From: Clostridia bacterium
Lineage (GTDB): Bacteria; Bacteroidota; Bacteroidia; Bacteroidales; 4484-276
DNA: 62,813 bases
Assembly (NCBI GenBank): GCA_009928785.1
Contig: SABY01000009.1
Span: forward strand, 1 to 62,813
Reading direction: 5' to 3'
In this document: positions 35,195-43,844 of the stretch, one piece after another
Layout: each line of letters starts with the position of its first letter
Position numbering within the stretch: the first letter of the stretch is position 1
Program-made: the position numbers and the translations under genes
Notes under the pieces: generated by a model
Database searches by the model: none
What the model saw: the letters and a program-made list of their open reading frames with translations, nothing else
What the model was told of the DNA's origin: nothing

Positions 35195-36196
35195 ATGGCT
35201 TTTAATTTAAGAAACCGAAACTTCCTGAAGTTGCTGGATTTTACTCCACAGGAGATCAAATTTATGCTCGATCTTTCAGCCGACCTGAAAAAGGCAAAAT
35301 ATGCCGGCACCGAACAAATGCGCCTGAAAGGCAAAAATATCGTGCTGCTTTTCGCCAAAGACAGTACCCGCACACGGTGTGCTTTCGAGGTTGCAGCTCT
35401 CGATCAGGGAGCGCACGTTACCTTCATCGGGCCTTCAGGTTCACAAATGGGCAAAAAAGAATCGATGAAAGATACCGCCCGCGTGCTGGGTCGCATGTAC
35501 GACGGCATCGAATATCGCGGGTATGGTCAGGACATCGTGGAAGAACTCGGCAAGTATGCCGGCGTCCCCGTATGGAATGGTCTTACCACCGAGTTTCATC
35601 CTACGCAGATATTGGCCGACTTCCTCACCATGCAGGAGAATTCGTACAAACCGCTACACAACATCTCTTTTGCCTACCTGGGCGATGCGCGCAACAACAT
35701 GGGCAACTCGCTGATGGTGGGTGCTGCCAAGATGGGTATGGACTTTAGAGCAGTGGCTCCTAAGCAGTTTCTTCCCGAACCAAAACTGGTGGAAACCTGC
35801 AACGCGATAGCAAAAACTACCGGCGCCAAAATCACCCTTACCGACAATGTTGCAGAAGGCGTAAAGGATGTCGATTTCCTTTATACCGATGTCTGGGTTT
35901 CGATGGGCGAGGCCGACGATGCCTGGAAAACCCGCATCGACCTTATGAAGCCTTATCAGGTAAATATGGATATGGTAAAGAAAACCGGCAACAAAGCGGT
36001 GAAATTTATGCACTGCCTGCCTGCTTTCCACAACCGCGAAACGGCAGTAGGAGAGGAGATTTATCAGAAATTTGGTATCGAATCGATGGAAGTATCCGAA
36101 GAAGTATTTGAGTCGAAAATGTCGATTGTTTTCGATCAGGCCGAAAATCGCCTTCACACTATCAAAGCTGTGATGGTGGCCACGCTGGGCAGTTAG
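35195..36196 (+). CDS. argF: Ornithine carbamoyltransferase
   Basis: A 333-residue enzyme with the carbamoyl-phosphate loop [11 protein letters not shown] (near 54-64), the [18 protein letters not shown] region and the ornithine/catalytic motif MHCLPAFHN near 272-280. It interconverts citrulline plus phosphate with ornithine plus carbamoyl phosphate. Many Bacteroidota use an acylated-ornithine transcarbamylase for biosynthesis; this protein has the standard HCLPAFH loop of true OTCases. Pairing with arcC suggests the catabolic (arcB) role, but direction is inference. A strong terminator follows. Confidence 0.92.
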   Translation: MAFNLRNRNFLKLLDFTPQEIKFMLDLSADLKKAKYAGTEQMRLKGKNIVLLFAKDSTRTRCAFEVAALDQGAHVTFIGPSGSQMGKKESMKDTARVLGRMYDGIEYRGYGQDIVEELGKYAGVPVWNGLTTEFHPTQILADFLTMQENSYKPLHNISFAYLGDARNNMGNSLMVGAAKMGMDFRAVAPKQFLPEPKLVETCNAIAKTTGAKITLTDNVAEGVKDVDFLYTDVWVSMGEADDAWKTRIDLMKPYQVNMDMVKKTGNKAVKFMHCLPAFHNRETAVGEEIYQKFGIESMEVSEEVFESKMSIVFDQAENRLHTIKAVMVATLGS

Positions 36197-36218
36197 GTCT
36201 TTTTGGAGTTATTAAATA

Positions 36219-36253
36219 AAAAAGCCGCTTTCCATTAAGGAAGCGGCTTTTTG
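36219..36253. terminator. Bidirectional terminator between argF and a T9SS protein gene
   Basis: AAAAAGCCGCTT (36219-36230) pairs with AAGCGGCTTTTT (36241-36252); the loop is 10 nt and T/A runs flank both sides. It serves argF on the plus strand and the convergent secreted-protein gene on the minus strand. Confidence 0.88.
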
Positions 36254-36282
36254 TTTTGAATAGCCTTTCTGGTAACCAATTA

Positions 36283-37779
36283 TTATTTAATCATCAGTTT
36301 GGTGCTGTAAATACCTTCTGCACTGTTGAGATTGAGCAGATAAATACCTTTGGATATTCCTCTGAGATCAAAACTGTGGACGTTGTTTCCGGTGGTGAGT
36401 TTCATGTTTCCTGTCAGAACTGCTTTTCCGGTAAGGTCGGTAATGCTCCAGATAGCTTCTGAGGGTTTATTAACAACCATTTGCAGCGTGGTACTTTCAG
36501 TGGCCGGGTTGGGATACAGCGTTACGTTTGTATTATCCAAATAATCGTTGATGCCGGTGCTGCCAATGGTTGTAAATGAATACACCTCGCTGAAGTCGCT
36601 GGTGTCGATGGCAGTGGCAGCAGACACGCGCCAGTAATAGGCCGTGTTGTTTTCGAGGGTTTGGATAACATTATAAAAAGGAGCTGTCTCGGCGTCGTTG
36701 GTTGGTTTGTAAGCTACATATGAATCAGTGAAGTCATCATTTTTGCTGTATTCTATTTTATAGGACGTAGTTCCTTTTATCTGACTCCACTTCAGTTGTG
36801 GCTTTACACTTACACTATCCATTCCGTTGGCCGGAGCCGAAAGCGTAACGGCTGCTGCGGTAGTAAAGTTGCGTGTTTCTGACCAATCGCTGGTATCGCG
36901 TACATTCTGTCCGCGCACATGCCAGTAGTATGTGGTGCCATACTTCAACAGCGGCGTGGGCACCTTTACGGAATCTACAAAATACATCAGCGCATTATTC
37001 CAGTTCTCGTTGATGTGTATTTGGTAGTCGTAGGTCTCGGTTCCGTCAAATACATCCCATCTCAGTTCAGGTTTTAATTCTGTAAGTGTGGCGCCATTGT
37101 TAGGTTTTTTTAGGGTCATGGTGGCCAAAGTCTCGAAGGTGCGCACTTCGCTCCATGCAGAAGTGTCGGTAGCATGCACTGCACGCATACGCCAGTAGTG
37201 TACTTGTCCGTAGTAAGCAAATTTGAGCAGAAATTCTTTTTGACCGGTTTGGGGTACAAAAATATTCCATATCGGGTTGGTGCCATTAAAAGCAACTGTA
37301 TCAACCTGAATTTGATAATGCGTAAAGCCGGAAAGTTTGTTGGTGTTTCCTGTAAGTTTATTTTTCCACTTCAGGGTGATATCGGCTTCTTCGCCGGTAG
37401 CTTCATTGCCAGGCTTATCAAGTTCCAAAAAGTCGAATGTGGTAAAGCTGCGTGGTTCTGTCCAGCCCGATACATCTTCACCATCAATGGCACGGGCTTT
37501 CCAGAAATATTGTGTCTGGAACAGCAGGCAGCAGGTTTGATAAGCCGAATAGGGCGTAAATTCATTAATAACTACATTGGTGAAATTTACGTCCGAAGCC
37601 ACCATTATCTCGTAGCTTGTGGCATTTACCACGGCAGTCCAATCGAGAATAACATCGGGCATTTGTTTCACAGCTTCATTGGCAGGAGCCACAGCTTGTG
37701 GGGCATCCACACGAATCTGAGCCTGAAGTAGGGTTGTGGTAATGAAGATTGCTAATGCTATTGATAATATCTTTTTCAT
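36283..37779 (-). CDS. Secreted fibronectin type III repeat protein with T9SS type A sorting domain
   Basis: A 498-residue exported protein. A signal peptide (MKKILSIALAIFITTTLLQA) is followed by four Fn3-like modules of about 95 residues. Each has a 'YYW-V-A--..DTS-WSE---F-T' pattern near its end, at about residues 110-125, 205-225, 300-320 and 395-415. The C-terminal about 75 residues (VTLYPNPATESTTLQM ... GIYLLNL) form the T9SS type A signal. No enzyme motif is visible; a cell-surface binding or spacing role is inferred. It starts 29 nt after the stop of the larger T9SS gene on the same strand, so the two are probably co-transcribed. Confidence 0.85.
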   Translation of the reverse strand: MKKILSIALAIFITTTLLQAQIRVDAPQAVAPANEAVKQMPDVILDWTAVVNATSYEIMVASDVNFTNVVINEFTPYSAYQTCCLLFQTQYFWKARAIDGEDVSGWTEPRSFTTFDFLELDKPGNEATGEEADITLKWKNKLTGNTNKLSGFTHYQIQVDTVAFNGTNPIWNIFVPQTGQKEFLLKFAYYGQVHYWRMRAVHATDTSAWSEVRTFETLATMTLKKPNNGATLTELKPELRWDVFDGTETYDYQIHINENWNNALMYFVDSVKVPTPLLKYGTTYYWHVRGQNVRDTSDWSETRNFTTAAAVTLSAPANGMDSVSVKPQLKWSQIKGTTSYKIEYSKNDDFTDSYVAYKPTNDAETAPFYNVIQTLENNTAYYWRVSAATAIDTSDFSEVYSFTTIGSTGINDYLDNTNVTLYPNPATESTTLQMVVNKPSEAIWSITDLTGKAVLTGNMKLTTGNNVHSFDLRGISKGIYLLNLNSAEGIYSTKLMIK

Positions 37780-37808
37780 GTTGTATGCTATTTATTAATT
37801 TAACAAAA

Positions 37809-40800
37809 CTACTTAACAATGAACTTGCTGCTGAATGTCTGATCTTCGGCACGCACAGTCACCATGTAAACGCCACTAATCAATTGGCTGCAGTCGATGC
37901 TGAACGTATTGTTGCCTTTGGTTTGGTTGGCCAATGCAATTTGCTGTACAACTTTGCCGGTGATGTCGAAAACCTGAACAGCAACACTGCCTGGTCTGCT
38001 CAACTGGTAGCTGATGTTTGTCTGGTTTACCACAGGGTTCGGGAAAATTGAGAGCGTCCCGTTTGCTTTGTTTGCACCAGTAAACTGATCATCTTCAATG
38101 CCGACATAATGATACGTATCATCGCGGAAAACGCCACGCCCGTAGGTCGCACAATAGATGTCGCCGTAGTTATCCACACCAGGATAAATGGTAGGTGGAA
38201 TATCCGGGATGGGATTGTAGAGTACAAATTGATCTGTGTAGGTGGTCTGCTGATCAAGTTTCACTACCATGGCTTTGCCAATACCATCGCTGGCAAAAGT
38301 CCATTCCGGGGTTCCGCTGGTAAGATTCTCGGTAGCATAAATGCCATATTCGGTTCCGATGATTCCAATGGATGAGTTTTTCATCTCGATCACCGAAGAG
38401 TAAACCGGCGCTTTGGGCAGGTTGCCTGTAATGTCGGTAAATGTCATCGAGCCGTTGCTGGCCAGTGCGTTAGTCGATTGATACACATAGCTTTGGTTGC
38501 CATAATTGCCCAACGTAATAACGATGTGCTGCGGATTTTGCTGATCGACAGATATGGAGGTTATGTAACGCTCGGTGAACTCAGCAGGAATAATCTCGGC
38601 CACAGCCAACACGCTAAAGGGGCTGTCGATATCGCCGGAGCGTTTGTCGTAAGCATCTTTTAAATTGGAAACCCGATATATTCTTCCGTTTTCAGTTCCT
38701 ACAAAAAGGTGGTTGGCATCACTCGACAAGGCCAGACACGAGGGTTTGGAGAAGTTGCCGGTGGTTTGCAAAACTTTCCAAATGTTTTTACGTCCGTCGT
38801 AGGTGGGGTTAAAAGTGATGGTGCTGTCGAATCTGATAAAGTCGTTGGTCATGAAAACGGCACTATGGGTAGCAATGAAAAGTTTGCTTTGTACAATGTC
38901 CTGAACCATGATAGAATCACCTGCCACCAGCGAGTCTTGTTCAAGTGTAGCATAAAACGGATAACCTTTGTCGCCTTCAAAACCTTTGTTAACACTGCGT
39001 ACCACTATGGTTTCGCCTTGGTAGTAGGTTTTATCAGCTATAAATTTTGTATAAAACTTTGAACCATAATCTTCAAAACTCTCCCACAGTTCAAAGGGTG
39101 TAATAAAAAGGTTGGTAGTAGGAGGTGCGAAGTTCAGTGCAAAGCTTTCACCTTTGTCGCTCGTACGGTTCATGCTGCCATTATTATCGCTCACCATGAA
39201 AGCGGATGGAAAGATTAAGGAAACTTCTACTGAACCGCCCGATGAACCGAGGCTGCCATAAACGCGCTCACCGGTTTCGGGGGTGTTACCGTTTCCACTT
39301 ACATATTGCACGCCATTGTTATTTATGCCGGCCAGGTAAGTATGCTTACGACCCGAGATGCCAAGGGTATAAACCTCAGCCGTAGAAAGACCACGAATTA
39401 CCTGTGTGTATTCAACGCCGGCAGAGCTAAAGTTGCCAAAGGCTATTCCCTGGTTGGTTGCAATGGCAAATTTGGTGTTGCTGTTTGGGAAGAAAACATA
39501 ATTGTGGTGATAATAGGGCAGATAGTTGATGGAACCAGGGGAAGCTCCCGATGAGATTGCTCCTGCGCCCCAGTCGTAAAATCCGCCAAAAGGTGTTTGC
39601 TTACCTTCCCAAAGGTTGTCGCCACCCAATAGCACCCTGTAAGGATCGTTGGGGAATACGGTGATAACGTTGTTGTAACATGCCGTTCCTTCAAAAGGAC
39701 GTAAAGAAGAGCTGGAGCCGCCCGGGAAAATCACTTTCCAGGTCTGCCCTTTGTCGGTTGAGAGGTAAAAATTCTGCATGTATCCATTGCTCACAGTGCT
39801 TGTAACGTACATTACATTTTCGTCGGTAGGAGCAATGGCCACCTGTGAGCGACCATTGGTAGCCGTTGAATACGGACTTTCTGGTACTTTAAGATTATCC
39901 CACGGGGTTACAATATTGTAATTGAGTGCACCACGATTATAAATCTGGTTGTTGGTGTCGATGACAATGAGATTGGTAGTATAGTTTTTGTCCTGGCGGG
40001 CAAACATGTCGAAATTCATTGGGTTGCTTGATACATTGCGGAACACAGGATCGGCGCCGCCATCGGATACATAAACAATGTTATTAAACGAAGCGATGAT
40101 GTTACCGGAGGGGCCTATATCCACTGCGTCGCATTTCACTTTGCCAAACATATTTTCATTGTTGATGCGGGCTATCTCATTTTTATCGTACAGCAGCGTA
40201 TCCACCATTGTTTGTTGCAGGCCTTCAATAACAAGCTGTCCTGTAACCCCGTCGATGTACCAGCTATTGACCATTTTGGTAGTATCCACCGTAAGGTTTA
40301 CGCCAAAAGTAATAGAGTCAGTTTCGTAGCGGGTTACTTTCTGCCAGGTGTTGCCTTTGTCGTTGGTAAAATACAAGCCGGTATTGGTGGCGGTGTAAAC
40401 CCGGTCGTTGGCAGCGTCGTATTCCATATCAAATACATACGCCCAGTCAACGGTGTCGTTGGCCTGTGTAATTTGAGGCTGAGTGGCCGGAAGGAGTGTA
40501 AAGTTGTTTTGATCGGTCGATTTGTAAATGCCCGTACCCACGATACCGCTGTAGTAGAGATTGTCCTGCACGTATTGGACGTTGTCGGTGCAAAAAGCAT
40601 CGCCTGTGCCTGCGAAGATATTGCCGTCTTTGTCCTGTACCATGGCAGTAACTTTCAGGTTTTGGTTGGCCTGATTTAGTTTTGTCCAGGTAGCGCCCTG
40701 ATTTGTGGTGCGCCAGATACCGCCTGTGACGCTGGCCAGTATCAATGAATTGTTGCTTGCTTTATTGTCGAACAACAGGGCTCTTACCACTCCGGGAGCG

Positions 40801-41084
40801 TTATCGGGACCCATGCTTTGCCAGTTCAGATTTACTGCATTGCCTGCTTTAAGCGCCATCAGGGCATCGGCAGTAGCTCGTGCCTGCAGCTCATCGTTGG
40901 GATTTACCTGCAGCGTAACTTGATTTTGGCGAATCTTGTTTAAATAATCTGCCGCATTTTTAGTGGCCAGGGTAGTATCGCTCTGCGGCACTGCCGGCTC
41001 ATGTGTGAAACCGCCGGCCAGAATAATCGAGGCTAGTCCTAAAATGAGGGTAAATAAACTAAGTGGTAAAAGTTTACTTTTCAT
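37809..41084 (-). CDS. Secreted beta-propeller (BNR/sialidase-like repeat) protein with T9SS sorting domain
   Basis: A 1091-residue exported protein. The signal peptide covers about residues 1-24. Repeated 'GG(I/L)(W/Y)(R/K)(T/S)T(N/D)-G-TW-K' blades occur near residues 125, 190, 240, 440 and 640, the pattern of BNR/VPS10-type propellers. The sialidase catalytic residues are not apparent, so an enzymatic role is not claimed. The C-terminal part (LSIFPNPVVNQTNISY ... GVYMVTV) is the T9SS type A signal. It is first in a likely two-gene unit with the Fn3 protein. A -7-like TACATTTG box on the minus strand (41137-41144) lies about 53 nt upstream. Confidence 0.87.
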   Translation of the reverse strand: MKSKLLPLSLFTLILGLASIILAGGFTHEPAVPQSDTTLATKNAADYLNKIRQNQVTLQVNPNDELQARATADALMALKAGNAVNLNWQSMGPDNAPGVVRALLFDNKASNNSLILASVTGGIWRTTNQGATWTKLNQANQNLKVTAMVQDKDGNIFAGTGDAFCTDNVQYVQDNLYYSGIVGTGIYKSTDQNNFTLLPATQPQITQANDTVDWAYVFDMEYDAANDRVYTATNTGLYFTNDKGNTWQKVTRYETDSITFGVNLTVDTTKMVNSWYIDGVTGQLVIEGLQQTMVDTLLYDKNEIARINNENMFGKVKCDAVDIGPSGNIIASFNNIVYVSDGGADPVFRNVSSNPMNFDMFARQDKNYTTNLIVIDTNNQIYNRGALNYNIVTPWDNLKVPESPYSTATNGRSQVAIAPTDENVMYVTSTVSNGYMQNFYLSTDKGQTWKVIFPGGSSSSLRPFEGTACYNNVITVFPNDPYRVLLGGDNLWEGKQTPFGGFYDWGAGAISSGASPGSINYLPYYHHNYVFFPNSNTKFAIATNQGIAFGNFSSAGVEYTQVIRGLSTAEVYTLGISGRKHTYLAGINNNGVQYVSGNGNTPETGERVYGSLGSSGGSVEVSLIFPSAFMVSDNNGSMNRTSDKGESFALNFAPPTTNLFITPFELWESFEDYGSKFYTKFIADKTYYQGETIVVRSVNKGFEGDKGYPFYATLEQDSLVAGDSIMVQDIVQSKLFIATHSAVFMTNDFIRFDSTITFNPTYDGRKNIWKVLQTTGNFSKPSCLALSSDANHLFVGTENGRIYRVSNLKDAYDKRSGDIDSPFSVLAVAEIIPAEFTERYITSISVDQQNPQHIVITLGNYGNQSYVYQSTNALASNGSMTFTDITGNLPKAPVYSSVIEMKNSSIGIIGTEYGIYATENLTSGTPEWTFASDGIGKAMVVKLDQQTTYTDQFVLYNPIPDIPPTIYPGVDNYGDIYCATYGRGVFRDDTYHYVGIEDDQFTGANKANGTLSIFPNPVVNQTNISYQLSRPGSVAVQVFDITGKVVQQIALANQTKGNNTFSIDCSQLISGVYMVTVRAEDQTFSSKFIVK

Positions 41085-41553
41085 GTTGTATTATTTTGAT
41101 TAGTATGTATTGTTTTGCTTTTGCAATTAAAAGTTCCAAATGTAGCTTCAGGCCTGATTTTGACGTTTTTCTAATCAGTGTGCGGCCAACCGTAATCAGT
41201 TATCGGCTTGCTGTTTTGAGCCTATTTTGTTTGTTTTATCATCTAAAAATCCTTAATTTTTGAACGAACAAAATTGGAAAAAAAAATCCAACCAGCCATT
41301 CTTTTTCTTCAATTCAAATCCATTTTAAATAAACTTGCTTTGCTGCAACCACTTCCAGGATGCCTAATATTTGTTATAACCCGCAACATTACAATGATGT
41401 AGCATTTTTGTAATAAAGTGCAAAAGTACATTTTCAACAATTGGAAACCGCTATTTGTATTGAATTTATTTTCGCTTTTTCGATTCGCCTGGCACATCAA
41501 CGCGATTCTTCTCTTTGTCGCGTTATTAATAATTCAAAATTTATAGCATAGAA
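41085..41553. other. AT-rich divergent intergenic region
   Basis: About 470 nt between the propeller gene and the papain-like gene. Besides the minus-strand TACATTTG box at 41137-41144, I see no RNA gene, repeat or believable coding region. Confidence 0.4.
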
Positions 41554-41586
41554 TTTGTAAGCAAACCACGCTTTTTAATACATTTG
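41554..41586 (+). promoter_or_regulatory. Promoter of the C1 peptidase-like gene
   Basis: TTTG (41554-41557) and TACATTTG (41579-41586) are 21 nt apart, near the Bacteroidota consensus. The ATG is 59 nt downstream. Confidence 0.5.
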
Positions 41587-41645
41587 CCTACTTTTCTTCA
41601 AAACCCGTAATTAATAGATTATTAATAAAAATTGAAAATCGTTTT

Positions 41646-42740
41646 ATGAAAAAAATCAATCTTCTTACCTGGAGCCTCATAGCTCTCTTTGGCTTGGCCA
41701 CGCTTGGTGCAACAGCGCAAAAAACGGATGCCGGCATTAAAATCACAAAAAGTGTAAAAACTTCCGATTCTAAAGCGCTCAAGCGTCAAAGTTCTTGCTG
41801 GAGCAATGCCGGCACTGCACTTCTTGAAGCCGAGTGGTTGCGCACCGGAAAACCTGTCGTTGACATTTCGGCCATGGATTTTGTCCACAATGCCTATTTG
41901 CTCAAAGCCCAGGCTTACCTCGATTCGGAGGGCAAAACAAAAGTAAACGAAGTATCACCGGCTATTGAGGTAATGAAACTTGCCAAAGTGTATGGCATGG
42001 TTCCCGAAAACGCCTACATGTACCCACAGCAAGACCTCATGGACCCCAACACTGCCGAAATGGACGCTATTTTGCGCGGCACTCTACGCATGGTGCAGGA
42101 GAAAGAGAAAGGGAATTTTACCGAAAAATGGCAAAACACTTACAACACTACGTTGATGCGCTACATTGGCGAAAGCAAGATCAGCTTCGACTACAACGGT
42201 ACCAACTACACACCGTTGTCGTTTGCTGAATATTCAGGTCTCAACTTCGACGATTATTTGATGATGACCTCCGATATGCGCAGCGACTACAATGCAAACT
42301 GCGATTTGGTGATGGCTCAAAACTGGAGTGATTACAAATTTTATAACGTTGCCCACAGCGGTTTGATCGAAACAATAAACAATGCCATCGAAAACAATTA
42401 CACCGTACTTTGGTATGGTAAACTGGACAAAGATGCTATGGTTGGTGATATGGCGGTGGTTTCGGCGGGTGTTAAAGACAATCCCACCGCCGAAAAACAA
42501 ATAGATGCTGATTTCCGCCAGGAGACTTTTGAGAAAAATATTGCCAAAGACCAGGATTTTCTGCTGATTTTCGGTATCGCAAAAGACGAGCAGGGAAAGA
42601 CATATTTCCAGGCCAAAAAGGTATGCGAAGCGGGCGATAAGGTTATCAATCTGTCGGAGGCCTACGTAACGCTCAACACCATTTATCTTACCCTCAACAA
42701 AAATGCCGTGCCTGCAGCTCTTCGCTCGGGGCTTAAATAA
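41646..42740 (+). CDS. Exported C1 (papain/bleomycin hydrolase-like) peptidase homologue, probably inactive
   Basis: A 364-residue protein with a signal peptide (about 1-24) and full-length similarity to the Bacteroidota C1B aminopeptidase group. The nucleophile Cys51 is kept (RQSSCWSNAG), but the loop before it is shorter than the usual NQG-SGTCWS. The position of the catalytic His (normally in DDHGM-IxGIAKD) is Asp304 in KDQDFLLIFGIAKD. The Asn of the KNSWG motif is Lys325 in AKKVCE. The triad therefore reads Cys-Asp-Lys, which cannot work by the papain mechanism. The frame is intact, so this is a pseudo-enzyme rather than a pseudogene. Its promoter and terminator make it monocistronic. Confidence 0.82.
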   Translation: MKKINLLTWSLIALFGLATLGATAQKTDAGIKITKSVKTSDSKALKRQSSCWSNAGTALLEAEWLRTGKPVVDISAMDFVHNAYLLKAQAYLDSEGKTKVNEVSPAIEVMKLAKVYGMVPENAYMYPQQDLMDPNTAEMDAILRGTLRMVQEKEKGNFTEKWQNTYNTTLMRYIGESKISFDYNGTNYTPLSFAEYSGLNFDDYLMMTSDMRSDYNANCDLVMAQNWSDYKFYNVAHSGLIETINNAIENNYTVLWYGKLDKDAMVGDMAVVSAGVKDNPTAEKQIDADFRQETFEKNIAKDQDFLLIFGIAKDEQGKTYFQAKKVCEAGDKVINLSEAYVTLNTIYLTLNKNAVPAALRSGLK

Positions 42741-42763
42741 TAGGGGAGGACATTGTTGAAAAT

Positions 42764-42802
42764 AAAAAATCCTGTTTCGGTTTCCGGAACAGGATTTTTT
42801 TT
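42764..42802 (+). terminator. Terminator of the C1 peptidase-like gene
   Basis: TCCTGTTTCGG pairs with CCGGAACAGGA (11 bp, one T-G pair) around a TTT loop and is followed by eight T residues. It lies about 25 nt after the stop. Confidence 0.9.
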
Positions 42803-42871
42803 GAGGCAGTTTAAAAATCGATTCGAGATGTGAGCTCTGATGATTATTAAAACAACAATTTTTCTAATTCC

Positions 42872-43081
42872 TCCTGTGGCCTTCCTCCTGTGGACTGAGG
42901 ACTGCCTTCTGTGGACTGAGGGCTGTTGACTGCCTCCTGTTGACTGCCTCCTGTTGACTGAGGACTGTGGACTGCCTCCTGTTGACTGCCTCCTGTGGAC
43001 TGCCTTCTGTGGACTGAAGACTGAGGACTGCCTTCTGTGGACTGCCTCCTGTTGACTGAGGACTGCCTCCTGAGTACTGTT
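42872..43081. repeat. Array of 30 tandem heptanucleotides (consensus nnCTGnn)
   Basis: The 210 nt divide exactly into 30 heptamers; 29 have CTG at positions 3-5. Two words dominate: GACTGCC, always followed by TCCTGTK or TTCTGTG-type units (nine times), and GACTGAG/GACTGAA/GACTGTG, which are followed by another G(A/G)CTG unit. The array ends two bases inside the batE stop codon. One minus-strand frame is open right through it. It fills most of the 339-nt gap between the C1 gene and batE. Confidence 0.85.
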
Positions 43082-43832
43082 ATATTTTCCTGATGTCTTC
43101 CTCTTTGAGCCAGCCTACGCTGCCGTTGGCAATTTCGATTTCGTACCAGTCGCCCACATGGTCGGTAAGCTGTACTTTGGTGCCTTCGTGAATCACAAAA
43201 AGGTCGATGCTGGAATCGGTTGGCGAGCTTTTGATGGTTACGGTTGGTGTAAAGACAATAGCCTGGTGATCGCGGCTGAAGGAGGTGTGTTTTTGCTGTG
43301 CAAGTAAAAACGAAATGCCAAAGAGAATGAGAAAAACTATGCCGCTCCAGAAACCTGTTTTTCTGATCCAGACGATATTCGACAACAAAAACACCAACAG
43401 CATGAGCACCGTCAGACCAAATGCCGTAAGGCTTATCCAGCCCCATGTGTCGAGTGAAAATGCATACACCAGATTTTCCCACCAACGAACATAAAATGCC
43501 TCTGGCACAGTTTCGATTTTGTCCACGATGCGGTTGTTGGCAATGGTGAGGTTGAATTGTATGTCGTCGTCGCCGGGAGCAAGTTTGCGGGCTTTTTCGT
43601 AATACAGAATAGCGCGCGGCATGTCGTCGAGCTTAAAATAGGTGTTGCCCAGATTGTAATAGAGTTCGGACGACTCAAAACCACTATCGATCACTTTCTG
43701 ATAAAGTGTGGCAGCCTGCTGATATTCGTTTTGGCTGTAGAGCTTGTTGGCTTCATCCAATAAGAGATTATTGTCGTCGGCCCACGCGAATGTTGCGCTA
43801 AGCAAAAAAAGTATGACGAGGAATTTTTTCAT
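43080..43832 (-). CDS. batE: BatE-like TPR/SH3 protein
   Basis: A 250-residue membrane protein. A signal/first helix (MKKFLVILFLLSATFAWA) is followed by two TPR motifs (about 25-95: NEYQQAATLYQKVIDSG, SELYYNLGNTYFKLDDMPRAILYYEKA), two membrane helices (about 133-180) and an SH3-like domain (about 190-250: VFTPTVTIKSSPTDSS ... GDWYEIEIANGSVGWLKEEDI). This is the BatE layout. It is the last gene of the Bat operon, 12 nt after batD. Bat proteins support aerotolerance or envelope stress in Bacteroides, though the mechanism is unclear. The stop codon touches a heptanucleotide array. Confidence 0.85.
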   Translation of the reverse strand: MKKFLVILFLLSATFAWADDNNLLLDEANKLYSQNEYQQAATLYQKVIDSGFESSELYYNLGNTYFKLDDMPRAILYYEKARKLAPGDDDIQFNLTIANNRIVDKIETVPEAFYVRWWENLVYAFSLDTWGWISLTAFGLTVLMLLVFLLSNIVWIRKTGFWSGIVFLILFGISFLLAQQKHTSFSRDHQAIVFTPTVTIKSSPTDSSIDLFVIHEGTKVQLTDHVGDWYEIEIANGSVGWLKEEDIRKI

Positions 43833-43844
43833 TTTTCTTTGCTG

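Noticed and set aside
36283..41084. Secreted sialidase function for the BNR-repeat protein
   Set aside because: The Asp-box-like blades occur in many non-enzymatic propellers and the sialidase Arg triad and Tyr/Glu pair could not be identified.
41646..42740. Pseudogene call for the C1 peptidase homologue
   Set aside because: There is no frameshift or premature stop, and signal peptide, promoter and terminator are intact; only catalytic residues changed.
42872..43081. CRISPR array
   Set aside because: The unit is 7 nt with no spacers and there are no cas genes.
42847..43485. Minus-strand frame covering the heptanucleotide array and the end of batE
   Set aside because: It overlaps batE in another frame, and the repeated Ser-Pro-Gln peptide only reflects that the heptamers lack stop codons in that frame. 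No start or homology supports it.
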